DNA of 64,000 nucleotides from Linum tenue (lineage: Eukaryota; Streptophyta; Magnoliopsida; Malpighiales; Linaceae), in contig CAMGYJ010000009.1 in NCBI GenBank assembly GCA_946122785.1, positions 4,370,937 through 4,434,936 of the forward strand. Direction: 5' to 3'. The notes under the pieces were generated by a model. That model saw only the letters and a program-made list of their open reading frames with translations. It searched no databases and was not told the origin of the DNA. Below, piece after piece: positions 12,832-23,443 of this stretch. Made by a program: the position numbers and the translations under genes. Every line of letters starts with the position of its first letter. The first letter of the stretch is position 1.

Positions 12832-13496
12832 TGATTAATTTCCCTTCGTCTCCTTCTTTCCACCCCACCTTTCTTTGCGTTGACAAATCTGCGCTCGGAG
12901 GAATAATGGAGGAAAGAAGGAGGGAGGGCTGGCTCGCCCTCTTAAGGGTTTGATTTTGCTGCTCAAGCACTTCTTCTTGTTGTTATTGCTGTAACGGGGA
13001 TTGGAATTGAAAGGGATAGGAGGGAAGGGGATGAAGAGAGGATATTCTGGGGAAGGGGAGGAAGAAATACTGCAACGACCGAGTATATCTGTTGGAATTG
13101 TTCTGTTTCCTGAGGGTAATGTGTCCTTCATGCAAAATTTACATTTTTTTTTTTTACGATATGCTATTATTGTAAAATTTGTACCTATAGGCTATAACTT
13201 AATTTGGGATAAAATTAATGTACCTTGTATTGTTGTTTTGCCGCCAGAAAATTTGAGTTGAAAATAATGAAATTGCATCTTTGTTTTTTTAACACAAATG
13301 ATTATTAAACACGATTCAAACTTCTTTGAACAAAATTCAAATAAGGGTCTTTGATATTTTTGATGATCTACGAGATAAATCTATATTAAATTAACTCTAC
13401 CTCTATGAAGGTTCAGTGGGAGCTCCAAGACTATAACTATAGCTATGACTACATTTGCAGAGAAAAAGAGGAAAAACATAAAGCTTGACAATATGT
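12832..13496. promoter_or_regulatory. Promoter region of the VTT protein gene, then AT-rich spacer
   Basis: The first 250 bp or so upstream of the ATG are rich in CT/GA runs (a purine/pyrimidine-biased leader). After 13140 the sequence turns AT-rich with no gene. No transcription start can be fixed. Confidence 0.35.
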
Positions 13497-13915
13497 TTTT
13501 TTTAAAATATTTGCATAGAAGGAACGAGTTCATCATGATCTATTTGATCTACAAATTTTTTGGGGCGGGGGGATACAGGACCAAAAAATATATCACCTCA
13601 TACTACCCTGGTATATGTGTGGTACACAATGTTGAAAAACGTAAATGACAGTTAGTATATTCTTACTATTATGTTATTTATACCATATGATATGTTCTTA
13701 TTTAATACCAATCAATACCATATTATATAAACTGATAATAAATGTCTCAATTTCTTCGTTCCAAAAATATATATAATTGAATATCATTTTGAAGAGCACA
13801 ATTAATATGATTTATCTATGAAAAAAAAAATTCCAACTTAAATGAGAGAGAAATCATTTGTTAAAAATTAAAGGAAAAATATAAGTCTTTCCATAAATGG
13901 CCGAGAGCCTTTCCA
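13497..13915 (+). mobile_element. Dispersed TIR element ('GTAACC family'), 5'-truncated copy 2
   Basis: The landmark 'gaacgagttcatcatgatct' near 13521, the 'tggtatatgtgtggtac' word near 13610, and the 'aagagcacaattaatatgat' block near 13790 match the 3' two-thirds of the copy at 3448-4222 in the same order. The left end is missing. Confidence 0.6.
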
Positions 13916-14900
13916 TATATGGTGACCATAATACATCAATTTTTGAACTTTAATTGGTAGAATTAGTCTAATATGATAATATAACATATAATCACAACTA
14001 ATCAATCCATTATCCTAAATCCTTCAAATTAAAGTAAATCTTGAATGAGTTTTTTGCAAAGTCATGTGTTTCTTGTTCATAACATCATAAGTGATGATTG
14101 ATACCGTTTTGACATAAATCACATGCTCAGAATGATGATTATATGAGGCGAGTGCATTGAATGCACACAAAAAAGTGGTCATAATGCATCGAATGTTGAA
14201 CTGTAATTGGTAGCATTAGTATAATATAATGATATAACATAGAATTACAACTAATTATTCAAATACCCTAACTCATTAACCCTCAATTTTGAATCCCAAC
14301 CAAAAATCCCAAATAAACCTAAGAACTCAAACTCATGGGTATCCAACCTAATTCGACCAACTCGAATCCATCATTAGTATTTTTTAAAATTCTATGCTTT
14401 TCCTTTTCGTTGAGAATGACAACTGCACCCAAAACCATGGTATTGACGAGTTTTGTATCGAGAGTGAGTTTATCCGCTTTTGTAGTTGGCAAGTTGGGCC
14501 GAGTGTGAATTTGTTAAGAACTCGATCCGACCGGGTCAAAGCGAGCTGAACGAGTTTTGGATCGAGAGTAAGTTTTGTCCGCTTTAATGGTTTTTATTTC
14601 TCCTTTTCCTTTTGACCGAGAATGACAATTGAACCCGGACCCAGTTTTTGTATTGAGAGTGCGCTTTATCTGCTTTTAGAATTGGCATGTTGAGCCGAGT
14701 GTGAATTGTTAAAAACTCGGTTCGAACCAGTCAAGGTGAGTTGAGCTCGGTGTGTAAAGTCTTTGGTATATATGGAGCGAGTTTTATCTGCTTTAGTTTT
14801 TTTTTATTTATCTTTTTTCCTTTTGGTTGAGCACCCAAACCTATGGGTACCCAACCTATTCAATATGATCAAAACAACTTGAACCCGGTGTTTACAACTT
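13916..14900. repeat. Degenerate tandem repeats
   Basis: Two patterns are visible. First, a block of about 100 bp (ccataatacatc..tggtagaattagt) at 13925-14010 recurs at 14175-14265. Second, blocks of roughly 200 bp with 'ttccttttcgttgagaatgaca..' and 'cgagtttt.tatcgagagtgagttt' recur near 14400, 14600 and 14810. No coding potential. These may be remains of older transposons. Confidence 0.5.
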
Positions 14901-15588
14901 AAACATAGAAATCATTTGCTCGATGATTCTTCTCCCTTATTAAAGTTTATCGTTGCGTCAACTACATAGAGTTGTAGATAACAATCTCTTTACTTTTGGA
15001 TCAAAATTCAAACTTTTAGAGTCACTTTCCCCAAAACCTGCTGGCTAGAGCGATTGCGCCTTGGTTCACTCACTCTGCATCGGAAAGCAAAGTCGGAAAC
15101 TGTCCACTAAGACTGTCTCCAACCCAAGCATGCAAATTTGGAGAAAGGGAAGTTTTTGTCTTTTTTCATCTCCAACCCACCAATTATTTGGCTTGCAAAT
15201 TTAGAGAAATGGGCTTGGGGGTGGATAGGTAGCAGCTCAAATGGAGGAATGGGCAAATATAGCAGCTGAAAGTGGGGGACCCCACGTGCAGGCGAAGGCC
15301 ACCCGCGGAGGCGGGCTACGTGCGGGGTCCCCCACTTTTTTGCTGCTGTATTTTTTTTTTCTTTTCAATTTTTTTGAGTGGTTATTTCTGTAGGTTTGTT
15401 TGCTTTTTAGTTTGAAAGAAGAGTAATATAGTGACAATAAAACAGTCACATTGCAACATACACATTTAACGGCCATAAAATGGTCATATTTTTTTCTATA
15501 TAATGAGTCACTTTCATGATTTTTCTTCACTCATTCTCAAATCGATTTCTCTCATTCTCATCTATTTATCATCTCTCAAAACAAAAAC

Positions 15589-16682
15589 ATGTCAAGTAAG
15601 AGAGGACCCAACTGGAGAGCTCATGAAGATGTAAACTTGTGCATATCTTGGATATCAATATCTGAAGATGGAGCGGTTGGCATCAATCAAAAGAACACGA
15701 ATTATGGGAAAGGGTGGAGAGGGAATTTCGAAGAAGCGATCCTACAACAATTCGTGCTACGGATTCAATGGAATCCCGACTGAGACTTATCAGTAACAAG
15801 TGTAAAGTTTGGAAGGGAGCTTTGCAGAGGGCGGAGAGGAGTCAATCGAGCGGTACCAACCAAGTTGATGTGGTATTTTTTTGGAAACTTTTAACTTTTC
15901 TATTTCTTATTTTTATGTATATTTACTTATCTAACGTGTGTATTAATAATTTTAACAGGAATTTGTAGCAAGATCGATATATAATGAAGAGAATGGGAAC
16001 ACAGCCTTTGCTTATGAGCATTGTTGGGTCATCCTTCGAAATTTCCCAAAGTGGTATTGTGACCCTCAATTGGTTGCCGGTCCTATTCCACCTATGGGTC
16101 AAGGTTCTCAAAGTTCTCCCATAGGTATTGGTTCTCAATCCTCCCCTATGGAAGGCCTCGCCGACATACCAGACGAGGGAGCTATGCCTTGCGTACTGTC
16201 TCGCCCTGAAGGACGCGACAAACAAAAGGTAGCAAAAAAGAAAGGTAAGGTAGTTGCTGAATCGTCAAACATGTACACTACTCAACTGCTAGAGTTTGGT
16301 AATGATATGAGAGAGAGGCAAAAGTCGAGGATGGAGTACGAAAATAGAAAATTAATCTTCAAGAGAGGAGACTAGAGAGGGAAGTCGAGGAATGGGCATA
16401 CAAGAGGCAAGTTAGGGAGCAGGAAGCGGAACAATGGGCTGTTAAGAAGAAAGAGAGGGAGGCCGCAATACTTCAACAAAATATGAATATTCTGGAGAAG
16501 GATTTATCAAAGATGACACCAAGAAAGAAGAAATTTGGAGGAGTAAACAAAATGACATCTATGGGTACGATCAAGATGATCCCAACTCTAATCCAGGAGA
16601 TGGCGGAGATGGAGATGCAAGTGGCAGAGGAGATGGAGATGAAAGTGGAGGTGATTACTTTCCTGTTATGGATTATGATTAG
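15589..16682 (+). pseudogene. PIF/Harbinger ORF1 (Myb/SANT-like, NAM-associated C-terminal type), frameshifted
   Basis: ORF1 proteins bind DNA and assist the transposase. The frame opens MSSKRGPNWRAHEDVNLC, a SANT-like start. At about 15690, in an A run, the homologous frame changes (KEHELWERVEREFRRSDPTT). An intron of about 90 bp near 15870-15958 joins to EFVARSIYNEENG. Further shifts occur near 16365, before a long charged coiled-coil (REVEEWAYKRQVREQEAEQ), and near 16545, before an acidic Gly/Asp-rich tail that ends at 16682. At least three frameshifts make this a pseudogene. Low-complexity SQSSP repeats lie mid-protein. Confidence 0.75.
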
Positions 16683-16943
16683 AAGAAGGTTCTATGTGTA
16701 CTATATTGTATTTATTGCTTTAATGTGGTGTGTTGTGTGTTGTATTTGAACTTTGTTGTTTTCATGTGCTATGTGTACTCTTTGAACTTTGAGCATTTTC
16801 AAGTGTAATAAAAAAACTAGTTGTTATTGAATCTTCGGACTAACTACAAGACACACTTTATTGAAACTTGAAATACAAACTACCAAACGACATGAAGTAA
16901 AATTAATATTGAAACAAGCAATACAATCCATAATTAAACAATA

Positions 16944-18874
16944 CTAGTTATTGCCCTGTAAATTCCAAAGATGTTCAACCAAGTCATTTCGAAGCGCATG
17001 ATGTGTTGTTGAGGAGCGAATCCTATTATTTCTAGCCAAATAATCAACCAGAGTTGGAACGTGTCGGTTGATTGGTTGAGCTTGTTCATGGACCTCATAA
17101 TCAAGGTCATCATCCATCTCATCATCAGAATCAACTTGCTCATCCTCGATTATGTTGTGTAATATAATGCACGTCAACATTATATTGTTAAGTGTGACAA
17201 CATCCCAAACTCTTGTAGGGCCACGAACCAGGGGCGGAGCTATGTAGGCTCTCGGAGCCCCCCCCCCCCCCCCCCCCCCCCCCCCGAGAATTTTGAAACT
17301 TACGTATAAAGTCGTAGGAAAATTCAAAAATTACGTATAAACTAATGTAAATATAGATACAATCCGATTGAAAAATTGTTACCAAGGCAGGCAGATTTAC
17401 AGCCTAGCAGAGGTGATACCTACTTGCAACTACATTGTCACTGGTTCAATCCTGGTAGTCTGCAGTTTTACCTTACTATTTTATTAGTGTTTTTTTCAGT
17501 TCAATCCTTTAATTTTCCTGCTTGTCTTATATATCATATAATTTTAAATAACCTCATTCGAGTTCTTGAACTTCAAAGATCTTTTTATATTTAATTAATT
17601 AATTTTTATAAACATTAATATAATAATAAAATCATATTCAATGCATAATAAAATTGAAAAAATTACATGATACATTTTTTCCTTAGTATAATCATTTACT
17701 TTGAGCATAGCATACTAGAAAACTTTAAATTAATTCTATTTTGAGTGCTTTCAATTATTTAAATTAATGTTATATTGTTATATACTTATATATATTACTT
17801 TTTTTCTTTCATTTTGGCGATAAATTACAAAGTTATTCCGGCCCCCCCGAACTTTAAATCCTAGCTCCGCCCCTGCCACGAACAATTGCCCATCTTGCTT
17901 GGAGGATTCCAAATGCCCGCTCTACGTCTTTGCGGTGTGCTTCTTGACGTTGAGCAAACAAAGCCTCTTTGTTTGACCTTGGATTGCTGAAGGTCTTCAC
18001 TAAAGTCGACCATGAGGGATAAATACCGTCAGCCAAATAATAGCATTGATCGTAAGCATGACCATTTACCTCAAATCGTACATGTGGAGCGCTTCCATTG
18101 ACAAAACGATCAAACACTGGCGACATCCCCGGAACATTTATATCGTTGTTTGATCCAGGAGACCCAAAGAAAGCATGCCATATCCATGTGTTGTAGGAGG
18201 CCACCGCCTCTAGAATGATTGTTGGCCTATGCATGTGGCCGATGCATTGTCCTGCCCAGCCACTTGGACAATTCCTCCATTCCCAATGCATGCAGTCAAT
18301 TGATCCAATCATTCCAGGAAAGCCACGTCTTGAGGCTTTATTGAGTAAGATCCTTAAATCGGCAGGAGTAGGTGCGCGAAGATATGTGGCCCCGTACATG
18401 TTGATAATGTTGTTGCAGAACTTTCTGAAGACCTCCATCAAAGTGCTCACACCCATACGAACATACTCGTCAAGTTGATCAGCTGGAGAACCATACGCTA
18501 GCATGCGCATCGCACCAGTAAGCATCTGCTCTGGAGATAATGATAATTGACCCAAGCTATCACACCTTAGAGCAAATAGGGGGTCAAACCTCACAATGTC
18601 GCCCATAATGCGATGGAATAATCTTGGTTGCATCCGATAGCGCCTTCTAAATATGCAAGCATTGTATACTGGATTTGGATCGAATTAATCCCTCATAAGA
18701 CGACGATTACATTCGACCCTTTCACGATAAATGTGACGTCTGTAGTTTGACGTCGACTTGATGAACCTTCAGCCAGCCTCCGGCCGATTAAACTCAACTG
18801 TAGGTGGTGAAACCTCTCGTACTCTTCGATTTCTCCTTCTCCTCCCGACGATGAGCTATCTAACATACTCATGA
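16944..18874 (-). pseudogene. PIF/Harbinger transposase (DDE_Tnp_4), interrupted and mutated
   Basis: The transposase cuts and pastes the element. The catalytic core is readable: first Asp in GSIDCMHWEW, second in SNNDINV, and the Glu in DVERAFGILQARW. The C-terminal part continues as PTRVWDVVTLNNIMLTCIILHNIIE and ends at 16944. The gene is broken in three ways. A 647-bp hAT MITE at 17229-17875 splits it after ARWAIVRG. There is an in-frame TAA at 18687-18685, where relatives have an aromatic residue (MRD*FDPNPVY). A frameshift lies near 18740-18760, between the start (MSMLDSSSSGGEGE, ATG at 18874) and the RRHIYRERVECNRR segment. The catalytic triad itself is intact. Confidence 0.85.
17229..17875. 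mobile_element. hAT-type MITE nested in the transposase gene
   Basis: The element is 647 bp with perfect 14-bp terminal inverted repeats CAGGGGCGGAGCTA. It is flanked by an exact 8-bp direct repeat CCACGAAC (17221-17228 and 17876-17883). An 8-bp duplication is the mark of the hAT superfamily. Removing the element and one repeat rejoins the transposase reading frame without a gap (..AIVRG/PTRVWD..). It carries no transposase. A run of about 27 C lies just inside the left end (from about 17259). Confidence 0.95.
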
Positions 18875-19318
18875 TGAACGTGTTTGTTTTAGAAATGGGA
18901 TGAGTTGATGAAAAATGAAGAATTGTAATTTATAAACACATATGATGCACAAAATGACAAAAAAACGGTCATAAAGTAACGGCTAAAAAAACGATCATAT
19001 TTGGATTGGTAAAAAAAAAATGGTCATAAAGTAACGACTACAAAAAATGACTAATTTTGCAAAAAATAAATCTCGGAATTATAAAAAAAATTACATCGGA
19101 AATTTTGTTTTCAAAAGTAATAACCAACTATAAAAAAATTAAAGTGAATTACAAGAATGATATTGTAAATAAGTATGGTTTATGGAAATTAAATAAAAAA
19201 AATGTGGGAAGCTAAATTGGGAAGCCTATAGGGTTGGAGCAAAAAAGTGTTTTGGGAAGACAAATATACACATTTGAGAGCTTGAGAGGCTAAATATAGC
19301 CTTTTGGGTTGGACATCA

Positions 19319-19945
19319 CCAACCTCATCTCCATAATTCACTTGTCTTTACTCGCAACTAGGAAATGTTTTGTTGGGACATCAACAACTCACATCTTCAA
19401 GAAAACCAAACGCCCAATCGCCATCGCCAGTTTCTCTTCCAGAATCGTCGGGTTGTTGTGGCTGGGCGTTTCTTGTCTTCACTCACTCTCCAGGTTCTAA
19501 CCCTTTTGTGGCTGTCAACCTCTTCCCCACTAGGTTCGTAATCCTCTCACTCGCCATTTCACTCTCTTCCTTCTACCGTAAAGCCATCTCTCGCCTGTAG
19601 TGATTTTGGTAGCGCTTCAGCCGACTCTGCCTTTCTTTTCCTCCCTTCATGATTCTGGGTTGGGATGACGATTGATGTTTTCCCCCCGTCTAATGTTGAA
19701 TTTGCGTTCTTTGTTACATTGGATCATCTGGTTGAAGGCTCAAAATCTATCGGTTTTGATCGACTCTGGTTTTTTGGTGGGTTCATCGATTTAGAAGGTG
19801 TGATTCATTCTCATGTTCTGTTTCGTTGAAAATCTGGAATCTGGGATTGGTTTATCTATTTATTCGTTAGCTATCCTTTACCTTTGACTGTGCATTTGCA
19901 TTGTACCCGTTACTGTTTATTATAAAATAAAATGACGCTACTTAG
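19319..19945 (+). promoter_or_regulatory. Promoter and probable non-coding first exon of BOU copy 1
   Basis: The coding exon of BOU begins directly after an intron acceptor (ctgcag then ATG at 20314), which implies an upstream non-coding exon. A C/T-rich, GC-richer block at about 19380-19620 is the best candidate, with possible donors such as CTCCAG/GTTCTA near 19495. The tandem duplication starts downstream of it at about 19946, so the second copy lacks this block. The exact start site is unknown. Confidence 0.4.
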
Positions 19946-20313
19946 TTAAAAAGTTGGTGAATTCAACAGCCTTTTGGTTGTCCATGTGTATCAGGCGAGT
20001 TAGATTGGCTAATGTTCGTGTAAAAATGGAGAAATTTGCTATGGCACAAATAGTTGCATTGTTTAAAAAAATTACTGTCGTGTTAATAGCACAAATATTT
20101 GTGTGAGTGGCCAAATTTTATGCATTCACAGTGGTTTGTGGTGGAAAATCTTCCAATATGAACTCTTTGATCAAGCTGGTTTTGTTCATTTGATCCTTCA
20201 TTGGTTGTATTCTCCTGTTGCAACTTGATTCTAAGTGTCCTTCAACTCCATTCACACAATACCTAGAATGCCTCTTCCTGTAAGGTTGACTTAACTTGAA
20301 TATTATTCTGCAG

Positions 20314-21595
20314 ATGGGAGAAGTTGCCAAGGATTTGGCTGCAGGGACAGTAGGAGGGGCAGCACAGTTGATAGTTGGCCACCCTTTTGACACCATTAAA
20401 GTCAAGCTCCAAAGCCAGCCTGTTCCACTCCCCGGACAGCCTCCAAAGTATGCAGGTGCTATTGATGCAGTGAAGAAGACTATATCAGCTGAAGGCGCCG
20501 GTGGACTATACAAAGGCATGGGAGCTCCTCTAGCCACAGTTGCTGCTTTCAATGCCGTGCTTTTCACTGTACGGGGACAAATGGAGGCTCTGCTAAGATC
20601 AGAACCTGGTGCCACGCTCACCATTGGCCAGCAGGTTGTTTGTGGTGCTGGAGCTGGATTGGCAGTCTCTATTCTTGCTTGTCCTACTGAGTTGATCAAG
20701 TGCAGGTTAGTAATATGGTTGCATTGGTGCAAGCTTTCCATGAATGTGTAGTCTATTATGAGAAATGTGATTGTTTATGACAGCTAGGTGTAGAATCAGA
20801 CACTAGGTGAATATTGTGTCTTTCTTTTTAGTTGGGGTTGATTGAATGGGTCCCTTAATGCTGAAGTTTCAACCACTGAACTTTGATTTTTGATGGACAT
20901 GCCACTGAACTTTGGAGTAGACACTTTCGACCTTTATCACTGTTATCCATAAACCATAAGGATACAAAGAACGGGAAGTTGGAAACATTGCCTATGGCTT
21001 CCAAACAAGTTCTTAGCCTTGACAAAGATTACTCTGCCATCAAATCTTCACGTTCACCAAATTCTTGTTTTTTTTGGCAACAAACAGGTTGCAAGCACAA
21101 AGTGCACTGGCAGTGGCTGACTCATCTGCAGCCACCGTGGCAGTGAAGTACAGCGGGCCAATGGACGTAGCCAAAAAAATCCTGAGATCAGAAGGCGGCA
21201 CGAGGGGCCTATTCAAAGGTTTGGTCCCCACCATGGCCCGTGAGATTCCTGGCAATGCGACCATGTTTGGAGTCTACGAGCTGCTGAAGCAGACGATGGC
21301 AGGTGGGGAGGACACGTCCAAGCTAGGCAGAGGTTCCCTGATGCTGGCTGGAGGCCTTGCTGGGGCATCCCTCTGGCTCTTGGTCTACCCTACAGACGTC
21401 GTGAAAAGTGCCCTTCAGGTCGACGAGTTCAGTAAACCCAAGTTCTCCGGGTCCGTGGATGCGTTCAAGAAGATTCTGGCTGCAGAAGGTGTAAAGGGGT
21501 TGTACAAAGGCTTCGGTCCTGCCATGGTACGTAGCATCCCTGCGAATGCAGCGTGCTTCTTGGCGTACGAGGTCACCAAGTCTAGCCTGGGATGA
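20314..21595 (+). CDS. BOU: Mitochondrial carnitine/acylcarnitine carrier-like protein, BOU copy 1
   Basis: This inner-membrane carrier matches Arabidopsis A BOUT DE SOUFFLE, which is needed for seedling growth and photorespiratory metabolism; its transported substrate has been debated (acylcarnitine versus amino acids such as glutamate). Two coding exons, 20314-20705 and 21088-21595, give 900 nt, 299 residues (family about 300). The intron splits the codon for Arg131. Three repeats carry the carrier signature: HPFDTIKVKLQ, CPTELIKCRLQ and YPTDVVKSALQ, each followed by a GLYKG or GLFKG motif. The third has Ser-Ala where the first two end in a basic residue. It ends in TKSSLG, as the family does. 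The ATG directly follows a CAG acceptor, so the 5' UTR is spliced. It differs from copy 2 at only three residues (I20V, K54R, V266A). Confidence 0.93.
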
Positions 21596-21964
21596 TTCGA
21601 TTGATGAAGTTAAAGGTGAACTAACTTGGGATTACTTGTTGGATCACATTGCTTGTTGCTGAATTTTAAAACTCTACTCTAGCATTTAGTGTCATTAAAT
21701 GAAAAAGGTTCTCTCATAAAATACGAATTATTTTCCTCTCTTTTTTTCTTCCATTGGTAATGTTTTTATCAGCAGCAATAGGATTCTCTGGGAATGCAAT
21801 TAGGGGGTTTGGAAATTCATTGCTCATCAACTGCAATAACCTTGTTTTTGTGGATTATTGCTTTGGCCTACTACACTGAAATTAGTAGCCTATGCGACAC
21901 ATAGAAGTGAGTTTGCTGATCAAATTGATATTTAATCTAACAGCAAAGATCATATGATGTACTG

Positions 21965-22470
21965 TAGGGCTGGAAATTGGCCTGACCCGCCCCTGACCCT
22001 GTATGACCCGCCCCTAAAGGGTCAAGATGTATAACTGACCCGCCCCGACCCTGTTTCTTTTATGACCCTGTCTGGCCCTTTAGGGTCGGGGCGGGTCAAG
22101 AAGGGTCGGGTTAGTGGGTCGACCCTAATAAATAGACTACTTTTCTAAAAATTACAATTTGGTACCCGGATTTATTTTTTCTTATATTTTAGTACCTAAA
22201 TTTTATTTCTTTTTTACAAATAAGTCCCTAAAATTTGATGGCAAAATTATATTTTGGTACCCAAAATTTTTAATTTTTACAATTTAGTACCTAAACTTTT
22301 AAAATTTTACAAATAGGTCCAACGTGTTTGTATGATGCTAAGGGTCATAGGGTCAAAAAGTGACCCGACCCTAAATTGACCCTGTAGACAAACTGACCCA
22401 ACCCGACCCTGATGGTCGGGGCGGGTCGAGGCGGGTCAGTGGGTTTTAGGGGTCAAACTTACACCCCCTA
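21965..22470. mobile_element. hAT-like MITE (TAGGGCTGG ends), unit 1 copy
   Basis: The element is about 506 bp. The left end tagggctggaaattgg and the right end cacccccta are inverted, with GACCCGCCCC/GGGGCGGGTC repeats at both sides. Flanks carry aTGTACTG on the left and tTGTACTG on the right, a near-perfect 8-bp duplication offset by a few bases. The middle (22140-22325) has imperfect tandem words 'tttagtacctaaa..ttacaaata'. It has no coding capacity. It lies 3' of BOU and was duplicated with it (see 28781-29286). Confidence 0.75.
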
Positions 22471-23443
22471 AATTGTACTGTGACTGGAGAATGCTATTTT
22501 GTTGGGCATGTCTATTGTTATTTTACACTATTATTCAGTGTATTGCTTTGCAAAACCGTAACTTAGCGGCTGTCCTGTCGAAAAACCGCCTACCTGAATC
22601 CTAATTGGTAGGCTGCTTTAGCGGTATAAACGATTTTCTAGTACAACCTTCGGTTACAATTCTTTTTATTAATTTTGGCTGTTGTTTTTATATAAAAAAG
22701 ACTAGTAATCAAATTTGAATTTTCGTTGTAACTATTTGTTCAATATGGTTATATAAACCTAGAATTACAACTTGCGGTACATTTTTTTACATAATGTTGC
22801 CCTTGTAATGTTCGTTAGATGAATTTTTGGAGTTGTATCGAGCAAGTTTCAAAAATACTCAAACATACAAGTAAATTGTAAATCAGTTTCGCATAGATTT
22901 ACACATTTTTATAGTTAATTGTTATACAACTAAAATCAAAATTGTTCCAGGATGAATTGGATGGTCAAATTTATGATTATAAGTATGCAACTGTAAACTG
23001 TAAAGTAATATACCCAAAATTGAGGGTGTGTCTACGGACCCTATTTTCCTTATGATTATTTATTTATTTATTCATCTCTCAAATTAGTGTTGTCCGAGTG
23101 ATGAGGCAAAAAAAAAAACTCTGGCGTGAAGACTATACTGCTCCAATTACCAAATTTTGATTTATTCTTCAGCTCTCAAATTAGGGCCTAATTAGCATAT
23201 GTTTAGGGGCAGCTATCATAAATTACCAGAAATAGGAAGGGAGGAGGAGTCTGAAATTGTCAAACTTCACCACAAAACTTGCTTGATTAATAATGATAAT
23301 GACAGTGATGATAATAATGATGATCAATAACCATTTACCACAAGTAAAGCTTTGAGGAAACTTTAGAGAGGGGAAAAAAAAAAAAAAAGAACTCTCAGAA
23401 AACAGAATCTTAGAGATCTGTCATTAGTGATTAGATCAAGTTA

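Larger units (their letters stand above)
15111..19318. mobile_element. Defective PIF/Harbinger DNA transposon, about 4.2 kb
   Basis: The left end gactgtctccaacccaa mirrors the right end ttgggttggacatcac. A second copy of the core 'ctccaaccc' lies inside the left end (15171), and its complement lies inside the right end (19230). A TAA precedes the left end, as expected for this superfamily, but the right-hand copy is not exact. Between the ends are the two typical PIF/Harbinger genes in convergent order: a Myb/SANT-like ORF1 on plus and a DDE transposase on minus. Near both ends short words such as 'ggtcataaagtaacg' repeat. Both genes are broken, so the element cannot move by itself. Its right end lies about 1 kb upstream of the first BOU start codon. 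Confidence 0.85.

Noticed and set aside
16944..17385. Glycine-run proteins from the C/G run near 17260
   Set aside because: The glycines come from the poly-C tract of the hAT MITE. The real frame is the transposase C-terminus, which the MITE interrupts.
20118..20741. 207-codon minus-strand frame opposite BOU exon 1 (and its copy at 26921-27580)
   Set aside because: It is the antisense shadow of a GC-rich, well-supported carrier exon, is duplicated with it, and has no domain.
21596..22600. The MITEs behind the two BOU copies as independent insertions at the same site
   Set aside because: Element and flanks are the same in both units, so they were duplicated together.
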